From a virus, in IMG/VR virus record IMGVR_UViG_3300032214_000715, positions 1-64,000 of that record: a stretch of DNA of 64,000 nucleotides. The stretch is one strand, 5' to 3'. The notes under the pieces are model-generated. The model was given only the letters and a program-made list of their open reading frames with translations. It was not told where the DNA came from and made no database searches. Below are positions 49,092-57,347 of this stretch, piece by piece. Both the position numbers and the translations under genes were made by a program. Position 1 is the first letter of the stretch. Every line of letters starts with the position of its first letter.

Positions 49092-49754
49092 CTATGATTT
49101 GTTATTTCTTCTCAACGAATCTAGAATGTTAGTTATTATTCTCGTTGACGTTGGAGTTCTGTTCTCTATCTCATTGGCAACTTTTAGACGAGTGTATGCT
49201 AACAAATTATCAGGAAGATTGAAGTTCTTCATGCCAGGAATTTTTTCACTATCATTTTCAAGTGCTTCAATCTGAGATACATTTGGTTTAACTTCAGCTT
49301 GTTTATTCTCTACTGTTTCTGTTTTATTTTCTGTTGGCGGAAGTTCTTTAACTTCTTCCTTAACTTCTTCCTTAACTTCTTCCTTAACTTCTGTAACTGG
49401 CTCGGCAACTGTATTCGTAGAGATGTCTTCAGTATTTTTAAGTTCTTCTTTCGGTTCTTCTTTTACTGATTCCTTCGGCTCTTCTATGATAGGTTCAATC
49501 ATTGGTTTTAATTTTTCTTCTTTTGATGTTTGAGCATCAACGAATTCCATTAGGCTACGAGCCTTTTCCAAAATTAGCGTTTCTGTTGGGAATGGAGGGA
49601 ATGAAGGATGTTCTAACTTTGTTCTACTAATCATCCATGCCTTCTCACTTTCAATTATCCACCGATTATGATCTTGCGCTTTCTTATCGTGATACTCAAG
49701 CATCAACAGTTCTTTTGCTATTTCTAGCATCTTAACATTAATATCTTTACTCAT
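49092..49754 (-). CDS. Acidic repeat-containing protein
   Basis: 220 residues. Helical N-terminus, then a disordered Pro/Glu/Lys region with tandem E-V-K-E repeats (12-bp DNA repeats at about 49350-49392), and a folded C-terminus (NLPDNLLAYTRLKVANEIEN, TRIITNILDSLRRN). Possibly virion-associated. ATGA overlap with the upstream gene. Confidence 0.55.
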   Translation of the reverse strand: MSKDINVKMLEIAKELLMLEYHDKKAQDHNRWIIESEKAWMISRTKLEHPSFPPFPTETLILEKARSLMEFVDAQTSKEEKLKPMIEPIIEEPKESVKEEPKEELKNTEDISTNTVAEPVTEVKEEVKEEVKEEVKELPPTENKTETVENKQAEVKPNVSQIEALENDSEKIPGMKNFNLPDNLLAYTRLKVANEIENRTPTSTRIITNILDSLRRNNKS

Positions 49755-49999
49755 GGGTATCTACGTCTTTCTGCTCTTAATTGATTTACGATAGAGTTTT
49801 GTTGAACATCATACATATAACCGAAATTGCTTATATTTTGGCTTACATTTGATAATTGACTATCATATATGTAGTTATTGTATGGATATGGATTATAGTA
49901 TGGACGATAGTATGGATATGGATTATAGTATGGACGATAATAATTATCATATCTACGTCTAAACATAACATCAGTATAGTAGTCGCCTAATCTTTTCAT
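49751..49999 (-). CDS. Tyr/Pro/Asn-rich repeat protein
   Basis: 82 residues. R-P-Y-Y-N-P-Y-P-Y decapeptide repeats; about a third of residues are Tyr. Encoded by two identical 30-bp units. AGGAG precedes ATG 49999. Possibly a sticky structural protein; function unknown. Confidence 0.55.
   Translation of the reverse strand: MKRLGDYYTDVMFRRRYDNYYRPYYNPYPYYRPYYNPYPYNNYIYDSQLSNVSQNISNFGYMYDVQQNSIVNQLRAERRRYP
49881..49940. repeat. 30-bp perfect tandem duplication
   Basis: Units 49881-49910 and 49911-49940 are identical, beginning GTATGGATATGGATTATAG. Confidence 0.9.
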
Positions 50000-50009
50000 A
50001 ATAATTCTC

Positions 50010-50597
50010 CTAGATAATGTGAAATGAGTTGTCGCGATAAAGTAGCGAGGCACTTTCGCATGACGCACTCATTGCGTATTCGTTATGAAATACGAATGTA
50101 ATATTGCGATTGCTTGATGAGTTCTCTTCTTTTACTACAAGAGCTTTACAATCTTTAATATTTCCGGGAAGTGTAAAAGTAACCGATCCATCACTAGTAA
50201 CGCCAATATAATAATCATCCATCGTAGCAGTGCGGTCTTGTGATACCAGAATTGTCTTGCTCCTCCGATTACACTTTCCAGTCGGGCCAATAAATTCTGA
50301 AGACTCTGATTCTCCACGAGTGCCAGTTTTTCCAGATGAGTCACTCTCTTCACTATATCCTTGTGAATCATCATTTCCAGATGGAGTAGCCGATCCTCTA
50401 TATCTCTGTGAACCTGTTGATCTAGTCGGTTCGGTAGGTTCAGTGGGTTCTGAGAGAGATTTGTATCCATTATTATCTCCTTGATTTATTATAACGGTGT
50501 CGTTTTCGAGATCATCGTTAATGCCATTGTCGGCGAGGATGTCGGCTTGAACTACGCCTAAACTTGAAGTAGTTGCTATTAGAAATAAGTATGTCAT
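50010..50597 (-). CDS. Fibre-like beta protein with degenerate collagen segment
   Basis: 195 residues. SSLGVVQADILADNG (family N-motif), a Ser/Gly/Pro/Thr middle with traces of G-x-y (FIGPTGK, SSGKTGTRG), then DDYYIGVTSDGSVTFTLPG, the shared C-terminal beta domain. Likely trimeric tail/head fibre component. Start overlaps the upstream stop (ATGA). Confidence 0.55.
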   Translation of the reverse strand: MTYLFLIATTSSLGVVQADILADNGINDDLENDTVIINQGDNNGYKSLSEPTEPTEPTRSTGSQRYRGSATPSGNDDSQGYSEESDSSGKTGTRGESESSEFIGPTGKCNRRSKTILVSQDRTATMDDYYIGVTSDGSVTFTLPGNIKDCKALVVKEENSSSNRNITFVFHNEYAMSASCESASLLYRDNSFHII

Positions 50598-51073
50598 AGT
50601 ATATTCCAACGTGTTCCATCAAACACCACAATCATACCAGACTCGCTACCTAAAGTTTTAAAAGCAGCGCCGTCAAGAGTTTGCCCGCCCGATCCTTGAA
50701 CTTTAATATTTCCACGAGATTGATTTTTTACATAATAAACTCTACCAAGAATACCTGTAGGTAGAGTAATGGTTATGTTATTATTAGTAGCACCTACATA
50801 ATAATCATCATCGGTAATTGTGTAATTTGTGCTAGTTAATTTAACTTTGACCTTTTCACAGCAATCATCGTCTCCACCAGTGGCACTTAATACACCACTT
50901 GGAGTAATAGACAACCCACTACCAACCTGAACTACGCCCAAGCCAGTGGTAGTTGCTATAGCAGCATCCAATGTGACAGGAACAATACCTGCCGGCTGAA
51001 TCACACTTGGTGGGGGATTTTGTTTTAACGCAGTCCCCGCCAAGACGGTCTGTGGTTGTCTATTGTAAGCCAT
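50594..51073 (-). CDS. Fibre-like beta protein
   Basis: 159 residues. GLGVVQVGSGLSITPSGVLS, DDYYVGATNNNITITLPTG, IKVQGSGGQTLDG, MIVVFDGTRWNIL. Same C-terminal domain as its neighbours, ending G-T-x-W-x-I-L. Probable virion surface protein. Confidence 0.6.
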   Translation of the reverse strand: MAYNRQPQTVLAGTALKQNPPPSVIQPAGIVPVTLDAAIATTTGLGVVQVGSGLSITPSGVLSATGGDDDCCEKVKVKLTSTNYTITDDDYYVGATNNNITITLPTGILGRVYYVKNQSRGNIKVQGSGGQTLDGAAFKTLGSESGMIVVFDGTRWNIL

Positions 51074-51074
51074 A

Positions 51075-51476
51075 TTATAAAATCAACCACTGTGTACCGT
51101 TATACACAAATGTCAATGATCCGTATGGTGCGTTGATAACAGCAGTTGCTGCCCCATCGATTGTGCCAGCAGTTGGTGTAATAGTAATAGGAGTTGCCGG
51201 AGCAGCCAATCCTAAACCATCTTTGATTGTGAACTCTTGACCCAGTACACCAGCTGGTAATGTTACTGCTACAGCAACTGGTCCGGGAACTGCTACATCA
51301 ATTATATTATCGGTTGCGGCTACTACTGTAATAGGAGTTGCCACTGCGGTTCTAATATCTACGATTGTAGCGCCACTCGAACTGATGGTAATAGTAGTAG
51401 CACCTGTAGCGGTTGTTGGTGTTACTGAGATGCCTGCTCCCGCGGCGATTGATAATGAGTTATTTGTATATGACAT
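51075..51476 (-). CDS. Fibre-like beta protein
   Basis: 133 residues. SIAAGAGISVTPTTATGATT, VAVTLPAGVLGQEFTIKDG, GTIDGAATAVINAPYGSLTF, ending NGTQWLIL. Entirely beta-strand pattern; probable knob/fibre domain. Confidence 0.6.
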   Translation of the reverse strand: MSYTNNSLSIAAGAGISVTPTTATGATTITISSSGATIVDIRTAVATPITVVAATDNIIDVAVPGPVAVAVTLPAGVLGQEFTIKDGLGLAAPATPITITPTAGTIDGAATAVINAPYGSLTFVYNGTQWLIL

Positions 51477-51495
51477 TTAGTTTCTCCTTTTATGT

Positions 51496-52059
51496 TTATA
51501 CTTGTAATAGTGTCACTCTGACACTAACTCCCGATGGTATTGCTGGCGGACCTACTTGTGCGGGTACCGCCAGCAATTGAACATTTGTCGAATCGCTTAC
51601 CCAAGCAATTTGTAAATACTGTCCTGCTGTCATTGTCAATGTATAATTTGCTGCCAATAAACTGGTTGGCGTAGCATTGCTTATAAAAGTACTTGCGGTA
51701 CTGTTGGCAACGTCTGCTCCATTTAATCTTACCCAAAGTCGTATTTCAGCATTGGTAGCGCCACCTGTTAATTTTTCCATCTGCATGACATAAGTGAAAG
51801 TATAGTTTCCATTTTTACTCACTGTAAAATCTGTACCACCTACTACTGTCACGCCTTGACTTAATGTTGTGCCGTTTGCGGTTATGATGTTTATAGCATT
51901 GGCAACAGGATTAGTTTGTGTTGTCGTGCTAAAAAAATATCCAACATCTAATGCGGTCGTGGGATCAACGCTGACTATGCCATTTGAGACACTCAGTCCA
52001 GTGCCGGCGCGCATAATGCCCCAGTTGGAACTTGTCGCGAATGGCTCCTTGTAAGCCAT
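51496..52059 (-). CDS. Fibre-like protein with C1q/jelly-roll-like domain
   Basis: 187 residues. NWGIMRAGTGLSVSNGIVS N-motif, then a different C-terminal domain: FTVSKNGNYTFTYVMQMEKL, AEIRLWVRLNGADV, YTLTMTAGQYLQIAWVSD, resembling TNF/C1q-like receptor-binding knobs. Start by TGATG overlap. Confidence 0.55.
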   Translation of the reverse strand: MAYKEPFATSSNWGIMRAGTGLSVSNGIVSVDPTTALDVGYFFSTTTQTNPVANAINIITANGTTLSQGVTVVGGTDFTVSKNGNYTFTYVMQMEKLTGGATNAEIRLWVRLNGADVANSTASTFISNATPTSLLAANYTLTMTAGQYLQIAWVSDSTNVQLLAVPAQVGPPAIPSGVSVRVTLLQV

Positions 52060-52607
52060 CACACTATACTCCAATTAGTTCCGTTGAATACTAATTGTAA
52101 GCTACCAAAATTAGTGTTAATCGTAGCTGCGCCGCCATCAACTAGTTGTCCACCTGTACCTTGTACAGTAATTGGATTATTTGCCGCATCGCCAAAACAA
52201 TCTTTAACTATGTAAACTGTGCCTAATATTCCAGTTGGTAGAGTAATTGTAACTGGAGCATTGGTCAACACACATAAAAAATAATCGGTGCTTAGTGCTG
52301 TATACGTTGCGGTGGCAACATCAGTTACTGTTACTGGGCTAGGATTTCCTGATGGTCCTGGAGGACCTGATGGTCCTGGAGGACCTGATGGTCCCGGAGG
52401 ACCTGGTGGACCTGGTGGACCTGGTGGGCCTGGAGGGCATTCGCAATTTTCTCCTTGTATTACTTGTCTGACGTTAATAATATCATCACCTCCAGTTTGA
52501 AACTGTTCGGCATAATTTATCGCCTGTACGGCATAAGAAACTTCACTGGATCTTAATTGTTCCATTAAAGTTCTTAGTTCTATTAATCGTCTGTCTAATG
52601 AATCCAT
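52059..52607 (-). CDS. Collagen-like fibre protein
   Basis: 182 residues. N-terminal helix (LDRRLIELRTLMEQLRS), about 34 residues of uninterrupted Gly-Pro-Pro-type triplets starting after CEC, and the shared C-terminal beta domain (TDYFLCVLTNAPVTITLPTG ... NGTNWSIV). Typical trimeric phage fibre with collagen stalk. Encoded by 9/18-bp DNA repeats at about 52349-52438. Confidence 0.72.
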   Translation of the reverse strand: MDSLDRRLIELRTLMEQLRSSEVSYAVQAINYAEQFQTGGDDIINVRQVIQGENCECPPGPPGPPGPPGPPGPSGPPGPSGPPGPSGNPSPVTVTDVATATYTALSTDYFLCVLTNAPVTITLPTGILGTVYIVKDCFGDAANNPITVQGTGGQLVDGGAATINTNFGSLQLVFNGTNWSIV

Positions 52608-52622
52608 TTACGATCTCCAAGC

Positions 52623-52648
52623 AAAAAAGGCGGGCATTTGCCCGCCTT
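52623..52648 (-). terminator. Intrinsic terminator
   Basis: Minus strand AAGGCGGGC-AAAT-GCCCGCCTT followed by six T. Ends the coiled-coil protein gene upstream. Confidence 0.9.
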
Positions 52649-52658
52649 GAAGCTCACT

Positions 52659-53348
52659 TTAGCGAACGTTGTTTGATGTTGAAGTTTGTCCAACACCAGC
52701 CATTGTGCCAAAGTTTACCATTCCTTGACGAGTCTCTTGTAGTTGACTCTGGAATGCCTGTAGCTGACTGTTTAGAGCCTGCCACTGACCTTGGTCATAA
52801 CGGCCGCGCCAATGACGACCATCATCGAGAGCGGCAACCAATTCGGTATTACGCTCAATCAGATTACGATTCAACCCATCATCGTTGAGTCTATTGATCA
52901 ACTCGCGTGTTTTTTCTGCTTGTCCGTCAATCTTATCGCTTAGATAAGTTGACTGTCTAGCCAAATCTACTTGCGTCTTGAGTGCGTTGATCTCAGCGTC
53001 CTTAGCTGCGCCCATGAATCCGGCGACCATTGCCTGCTGTGCGGAGATGACTTGAGCACGGATGTCTTGCGTGTCGCGAGCAACGTCAAAGAAACGAGCG
53101 TCTAGACGATCTGCGTTGCGATCTACATCCGCTGTGATTCTTGATGTTGAATCAGTGATGCGACTGTTGATGTCGAAGCGTGCGTCCTTGAGAGAACCCT
53201 GCGTGTTATAGTCGCCTTTTAGACCTTCTTTGACGATTTCGTTTGTGTGCTCAACTGCCTCACGACGAATGTCGCTTAGACTTGCTGCTGTCTGTTCCGG
53301 ATAATTGTTTACAAAACCAGTAACAGTACCTGATACGATGTCTGCCAT
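52659..53348 (-). CDS. Coiled-coil protein, probable structural
   Basis: 229 residues, AGGAG before ATG 53348. Mostly helical with repeated DSTSRITADVDRNADRLDAR, DAEINALKTQVDLARQS, and LNSQLQAFQSQLQE. Similar proteins occur beside tail/fibre genes in metagenomic phages. A leader terminator/attenuator precedes it and a strong terminator follows. Confidence 0.6.
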   Translation of the reverse strand: MADIVSGTVTGFVNNYPEQTAASLSDIRREAVEHTNEIVKEGLKGDYNTQGSLKDARFDINSRITDSTSRITADVDRNADRLDARFFDVARDTQDIRAQVISAQQAMVAGFMGAAKDAEINALKTQVDLARQSTYLSDKIDGQAEKTRELINRLNDDGLNRNLIERNTELVAALDDGRHWRGRYDQGQWQALNSQLQAFQSQLQETRQGMVNFGTMAGVGQTSTSNNVR

Positions 53349-53364
53349 AATTTTTTCTCCTAAT

Positions 53365-53397
53365 AAAAAAATATGAGAGATTTTTACGTCTCTCATA
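53365..53397 (-). terminator. Intrinsic terminator or attenuator in the leader
   Basis: Minus strand TATGAGAGA - 8 nt - TCTCTCATA, then seven T, only 17 nt before the next ATG. It ends the LuxR-type transcript or attenuates the next gene. Confidence 0.7.
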
Positions 53398-53459
53398 ACT
53401 ACTTACTAGAAGAAAAAGGCAGGTAAGTACTACTTGGGTTTATACTGTACTAAATAATT

Positions 53460-54194
53460 TTACATCAGACTGATGTTTTCTTTTTGTGTTTCTTTAGAAA
53501 ATACCGCTAACTGAGTTCTGTTACGAACTTTGTGCTTCTTTAGCAATGCGCTCATGTGTAATTTAACAGTGCTCTCACTTATGTTTAACATCTTGGCAAT
53601 AATCTTGTTACTGACGCCGCGATTGGCCACAAGATTAAAAATCTGACGCTGACGAGGAGTCAGATTAATAGTATTTTTAGATTCGTTGCTTTTTTTCTTT
53701 CGTGACAAAATTTCTTGTACTTGCGAAGGAATCGTAGTATCATTATTAATGATTGCTCGTAAAGACTTTGCGATTTCATCGTCACTAAACCCATCACCTG
53801 TTCTCAGACCAATGAATGAAACCATTGGCAAAGACATTACTTCTTTAATGTACTCGGCGGGTGTTTTTGTTCCCACCAAAATAACAATTTTTGTCTTACG
53901 TTGAACAAAAGCTCCGTTTTCGTCGCGAACTAGCGTACAAGTAAGAAGCGTGTTGATCGTATTAAGTAGAGCAAAAATATCAACATTGTTGACATGATAT
54001 AGCTGCTCCAAGTCAACACTGATATAATCACAGTAAAAATCTTCTTTGCTAAGTAGCGGTAACAGTTCCTTTACTCCGTCTAAAGAAACAAATTCTATTG
54101 GAAATTCTTTTACTAATTTGTCATGTAGACATTGCCCTTGACTAGGATTAATGTCTGGGCAAATTGTAATCATAATTTTGTTATCTTGTGTCAT
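53460..54194 (-). CDS. LuxR-type transcriptional regulator
   Basis: 244 residues. C-terminal LuxR HTH: LTPRQRQIFNLVANRGVSNK, IIAKMLNISESTVKLHMSAL. N-terminal domain is receiver-like in layout (IMITICPDINPSQ ... YISVDLEQL ... KIVILVGT) but lacks a clear phospho-Asp/Lys set. Start by GGGAG. Probably controls phage or host genes late; an 11-bp palindrome lies in its promoter. Confidence 0.75.
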   Translation of the reverse strand: MTQDNKIMITICPDINPSQGQCLHDKLVKEFPIEFVSLDGVKELLPLLSKEDFYCDYISVDLEQLYHVNNVDIFALLNTINTLLTCTLVRDENGAFVQRKTKIVILVGTKTPAEYIKEVMSLPMVSFIGLRTGDGFSDDEIAKSLRAIINNDTTIPSQVQEILSRKKKSNESKNTINLTPRQRQIFNLVANRGVSNKIIAKMLNISESTVKLHMSALLKKHKVRNRTQLAVFSKETQKENISLM

Positions 54195-54358
54195 GCTGTA
54201 CTCCCTTGTTTTGTGATGTGCTAAGTATATATGATTATTGTCACTGTGACTAGATATGCCCTGGTACAATATAGACTACAGTAGTAGTACTATTTTTGAC
54301 CAAAAGTAATCTGGTGGCTTATTTTAGTTACGAATAACTGAAGAAAAATTATATAGCG
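54195..54358. promoter_or_regulatory. Upstream region of the LuxR-type gene
   Basis: Minus strand TATACT about 30 nt before the ATG; 17 bp upstream lies GTCACA, part of the palindrome GTCAC-A-GTGAC (about 54239-54249). Nothing else recognised in the 164 bp. Confidence 0.4.
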
Positions 54359-55207
54359 TTAGCTAATAGCCAAGCGTTGTTTGATTTCTGGGATTGCGTC
54401 ATCTACGTCAGGTGAATAAATCGCAATGATGTTTAGTAATTCATTTCTGACTTGAACTTGCTGTGATATTGGAATATTTCTGAATGCTTGTGATAGAGTT
54501 GGATTGGATCTAAAGAGTCTCACCAGATCAGGCTCATATTTTTTAAGAGTAGCAGAAGACAGTTTAGTTGAACCCGTGTTCGCTGTAGCAGTCGCTTGAG
54601 TGGGCGTAGAAACGGGATAGCTATCGCGTGGGTTAACTTCAACCGCAACGTTGCTAGTGTCTTCTGGATACACTGAGCGTAAATATTCTGCCAAATTCTT
54701 AAACTCATAGGGCATACTTCTTAAGTTTTTACCGTTTATATACACGTGTACATATCCATAGTCGCGAATCAATCGCTTGATAAGCGTGAATAATCGTTGT
54801 GATAGTGGGCTATTACCTAATCGCTCTACTTGACCATATGGCTCAACCAAATCAATGTTTTCAATACCAGATTTTGACCAATAAGCCCAGACATTTTGTT
54901 CTTTGCTTAGTGGATCTTTTCGCGTAGTGAAGTTAAGATAAACGCCCTGTTCGTCATCGTCAGATACCGCGTATTTTGCTAATTCTGGATCAGCAAGAAA
55001 GCCAGTAGGCTCCTCTTTTTTTGGAACTTCAATCGGTTTTAGCTGCTGTGCTACTTTTTGTTGACGCAGCGTTGCTCTTAACTTGTCCTGATTTACGGTA
55101 CTTGCTCGCGTAGTAGCAGAAGCAAGTTTTCTAGCCGCCAAAACTTCTTTTCGTTGTCTGACTTTTTCTGCCTTGCTTACTTCAACTATAATCTGATTAA
55201 TTTTCAT
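54359..55207 (-). CDS. Tagged virion-type protein
   Basis: 282 residues. Leader MKINQIIVE-V, basic helix (KAEKVRQRKEVLAARKLAS), central VYLNFTTRKDPLSKEQNVW and LRDYGYVHVYINGKNLRS-like block, low-complexity Thr/Ala linker, helical C-terminus. Late-type promoter AATAAATATC and AGGA upstream. Matches the cassette pattern although 30 kb away. Confidence 0.55.
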   Translation of the reverse strand: MKINQIIVEVSKAEKVRQRKEVLAARKLASATTRASTVNQDKLRATLRQQKVAQQLKPIEVPKKEEPTGFLADPELAKYAVSDDDEQGVYLNFTTRKDPLSKEQNVWAYWSKSGIENIDLVEPYGQVERLGNSPLSQRLFTLIKRLIRDYGYVHVYINGKNLRSMPYEFKNLAEYLRSVYPEDTSNVAVEVNPRDSYPVSTPTQATATANTGSTKLSSATLKKYEPDLVRLFRSNPTLSQAFRNIPISQQVQVRNELLNIIAIYSPDVDDAIPEIKQRLAIS

Positions 55208-55226
55208 AATAAATATCCTGCTATTA

Positions 55227-55236
55227 GATATTTATT
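55227..55236 (-). promoter_or_regulatory. T4-like late promoter motif
   Basis: Minus-strand AATAAATATC, about 20 nt before the ATG at 55207. Confidence 0.5.
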
Positions 55237-55456
55237 ATTTTAATTTATTAATTACTTCGTTGGCCTCTTCTAAAGAACTCGTAGTCACTACTTCATCTAT
55301 GTAATTTACTATCAACAGTTCCTGTAGAGCTACCGCCAGAGTGTGATCGGACTTACTTAATGATAGCTTCCAAAGTTCCAATTCTAGAGCATCGGGTATA
55401 TTCCACATGATGTCTAGCATTTCAATTTGTTTTGTAGTTAATCCAGTTATTATCAT
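55235..55456 (-). CDS. Conserved small phage protein (ITGLTTKQIEMLD)
   Basis: 73 residues from ATG 55456: MIITGLTTKQIEMLDIMWNI, then LSLSKSDHTLAVALQELLIV and a short tail. A well-conserved family in phages that normally begins M-x-I-T-G-L-T, which supports this start over a GTG at 55483. Function unknown. Confidence 0.65.
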   Translation of the reverse strand: MIITGLTTKQIEMLDIMWNIPDALELELWKLSLSKSDHTLAVALQELLIVNYIDEVVTTSSLEEANEVINKLK

Positions 55457-55491
55457 TGTTTTCTTACTAGTTGTATACACCACAATCTGAA

Positions 55492-55782
55492 TTAATGTAG
55501 TGTCTCGGTAAGTGGTAGAGCGAAATCATCAACCGCCTTCTTTAAATCTTCTATTTCCCATCCACTATCTACTAGAATTTCTATTAGTCTTGTAAATAAT
55601 GTAAAAGAGGCCATGCCCTGAACATAGTTTTCGTCACGATTATCAAAGTCAAAACTTTGTAATTTTGGCAATACGTCGTCTTCTAAGAATTCATCTACGA
55701 TATTACTGGTATAGTCAAATTCCCAATCTTCGTAAACAGCATCGTCTACATCCGCGCTAACTTCATTTGTTTCGTTTTTCAT
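55492..55782 (-). CDS. Acidic hypothetical protein
   Basis: 96 residues, strongly acidic N-terminal half; FTLFTRLIEILVDSGWEIED then a helix. Preceded by AGGAGC and a late promoter. Function unknown. Confidence 0.55.
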   Translation of the reverse strand: MKNETNEVSADVDDAVYEDWEFDYTSNIVDEFLEDDVLPKLQSFDFDNRDENYVQGMASFTLFTRLIEILVDSGWEIEDLKKAVDDFALPLTETLH

Positions 55783-55805
55783 ATTTGCTCCTATAGTAGA
55801 CTTAA

Positions 55806-55815
55806 GTATTTATCT
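55806..55815 (-). promoter_or_regulatory. T4-like late promoter
   Basis: Minus-strand GATAAATACT about 24 nt before ATG 55782. Confidence 0.6.
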
Positions 55816-55858
55816 ACTATAGCACAACTAGCAAGCCGAGTCACTATATTTAGTAGTG

Positions 55859-56290
55859 TTATTTGTACCGATAATTTATAGAGTCTACGTTTTCTCTGAA
55901 AATCACCGCGCCGTTTTTTAGATGAAATCTGCGAGCCATCTCTGTTTTTGGACTTAGTGTTACAAAAGTGTTTATGGTATTGAATTTTTCAGTGATGGCA
56001 GACAAACATTCACGCAACAATTGTGCTCCAGCGCCCGGGCAGTAACTCCATATGGTATAGAAAACCGCGGTAGTTGGACACGATGATGTTAGGATTAAAT
56101 CATTTACAGATTCTGGAATAAAATCGTGAAGACTTATACACACCATACTAGTTGGTCGTTGATTCTCAACTAAAGTGGCTATAAATCTATTTTCAGTAAC
56201 ACGAAATTCTCTTGAAATTTCTGGACGAACTGGGTCATCCTTAATGTATTCAATCAATGAGTCGGCGGTAGAGGTAATTAAATGTAGCAT
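55859..56290 (-). CDS. GNAT-like acetyltransferase
   Basis: 143 residues. AVFYTIWSYCPGAGAQLL (acetyl-CoA loop position), TFVTLSPKTEMARRFHLKNGA, a conserved phage GNAT-like family. Untagged, unlike the 8.6-10 kb pair. Has both an early-type and a late-type promoter upstream. Confidence 0.6.
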   Translation of the reverse strand: MLHLITSTADSLIEYIKDDPVRPEISREFRVTENRFIATLVENQRPTSMVCISLHDFIPESVNDLILTSSCPTTAVFYTIWSYCPGAGAQLLRECLSAITEKFNTINTFVTLSPKTEMARRFHLKNGAVIFRENVDSINYRYK

Positions 56291-56297
56291 AATAACC

Positions 56298-56307
56298 GTA
56301 TTTATGA
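56298..56307 (-). promoter_or_regulatory. T4-like late promoter motif
   Basis: Minus-strand CATAAATACG, 8 nt before ATG 56290. Confidence 0.45.
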
Positions 56308-56368
56308 CGTAAAGTTAAAAATAGCATTTTATATAAAAAAATAGAGACTATATCAACTTAGAATCAAT

Positions 56369-56397
56369 ACTGTAACAGGAGTTTGATTTATTGTCAA
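56369..56397 (-). promoter_or_regulatory. Sigma70-type promoter
   Basis: Minus strand TTGACA (56392-56397) - 17 bp - TACAGT (56369-56374). Confidence 0.6.
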
Positions 56398-56405
56398 GTA
56401 ATAAT

Positions 56406-56413
56406 GATAAATA
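56406..56413 (+). promoter_or_regulatory. T4-like late promoter of GIY-YIG gene 2
   Basis: GATAAATA; the hairpin starts 5 nt downstream, at the predicted +1. Confidence 0.6.
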
Positions 56414-56418
56414 AAGGT

Positions 56419-56448
56419 GTAGGTCACGGAATTGGCGTTCCCACCTAC
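56419..56448 (+). ncRNA. Conserved 5'-terminal hairpin, copy 2
   Basis: Outer stem GTAGGT/ACCTAC, bulge CAC, inner stem GGAA/TTCC, 6-nt loop TTGGCG, unpaired C, then TCTAA. Same layout as 29594 and 61672 with different paired bases. Confidence 0.7.
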
Positions 56449-56474
56449 TCTAATGCTTACAAGGAGCAATCAGC

Positions 56475-57347
56475 ATGTTTATTTATTACGTTTACGCATA
56501 CCTCAGAAAAGATGGCACACCCTACTACATTGGTAAGGGTAAAGGTTACAGGGCGTGGATAGATCACCGTAAAAAGAAGAATGGAAAACTTATTGGAGTA
56601 TCAACACCAACAGACAGAAGTCGAATAGTTCTTCTAGAGACTAATCTGAGTGAAGTTGGAGCATTGGCGTTGGAGCGTAGATACATCATTTGGTATGGAC
56701 GCAAAGACAACAAGACAGGAATCCTTAGAAACCTTACCAATGGTGGTGAAGGATTGTCAGGAATAGTTAGAGATCCTGTAAAATTTATGGGGGAAAAGAA
56801 TGGAATGTATGGTAAAAATCATACAGAGAAAGTTCGCACTGAGCACTCTCAAAGAATGCTTGGGAACAAGAATGGGTGTGGATGGGAACCTACTCCCGAG
56901 CAGCTTGCCAAGATGAGGCATCGTGCAAAAAACAGAGAACAGAAAGTCTGTCCTCATTGTGGAAAGAGTGTCAGCGGATCAAATTACACACGTTGGCATG
57001 GTGACAACTGTAGAGTTATTTTAGATCCAGTATTACTGGAGAAACGTGGATCAAAGTTTAGAAAAGAAAAGATAAAGTGCTTATATTGCGATGGTGAATT
57101 TATACCATGTAGGTATCATGAACTGCACGGGGAAAATTGTTCTAAAAGTCCTTCTAAAATTGCCACGCGAGAAGAGAATAGAAGAAGATCGTTAGACTTG
57201 AGACCAGAGTATACATGTGAATACTGTAGTATAAAGACAAAGACCCGCACCAACTACACGAGATGGCACGGGCCTAATTGCAAGGACAGTATCAGATGTC
57301 GTAGCGAGGAATCATTACTGCCTTCCTCATTACAAATTCTGGGGTGA
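56475..57347 (+). CDS. GIY-YIG homing endonuclease with zinc fingers
   Basis: 290 residues. [26 protein letters not shown]. The catalytic Arg/Glu region follows ([11 protein letters not shown]-like, ALERRYI). C-terminal half has three C-x2-C ... (W/L)HG-x-x-C units: [60 protein letters not shown] precedes the ATG. 3' end overlaps the convergent Ro60-like gene by 56 bp. Confidence 0.82.
   Translation: MFIYYVYAYLRKDGTPYYIGKGKGYRAWIDHRKKKNGKLIGVSTPTDRSRIVLLETNLSEVGALALERRYIIWYGRKDNKTGILRNLTNGGEGLSGIVRDPVKFMGEKNGMYGKNHTEKVRTEHSQRMLGNKNGCGWEPTPEQLAKMRHRAKNREQKVCPHCGKSVSGSNYTRWHGDNCRVILDPVLLEKRGSKFRKEKIKCLYCDGEFIPCRYHELHGENCSKSPSKIATREENRRRSLDLRPEYTCEYCSIKTKTRTNYTRWHGPNCKDSIRCRSEESLLPSSLQILG

Noticed and set aside
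50135-50470. Alternative frame encoding a 111-residue coiled-coil-like protein
   Set aside because: The other frame matches the N-motif and C-terminal domain of its neighbours throughout; the second frame is probably fortuitous.
52288-52500. Plus-strand Gly-Pro-rich frame
   Set aside because: Antisense of the collagen-like region.
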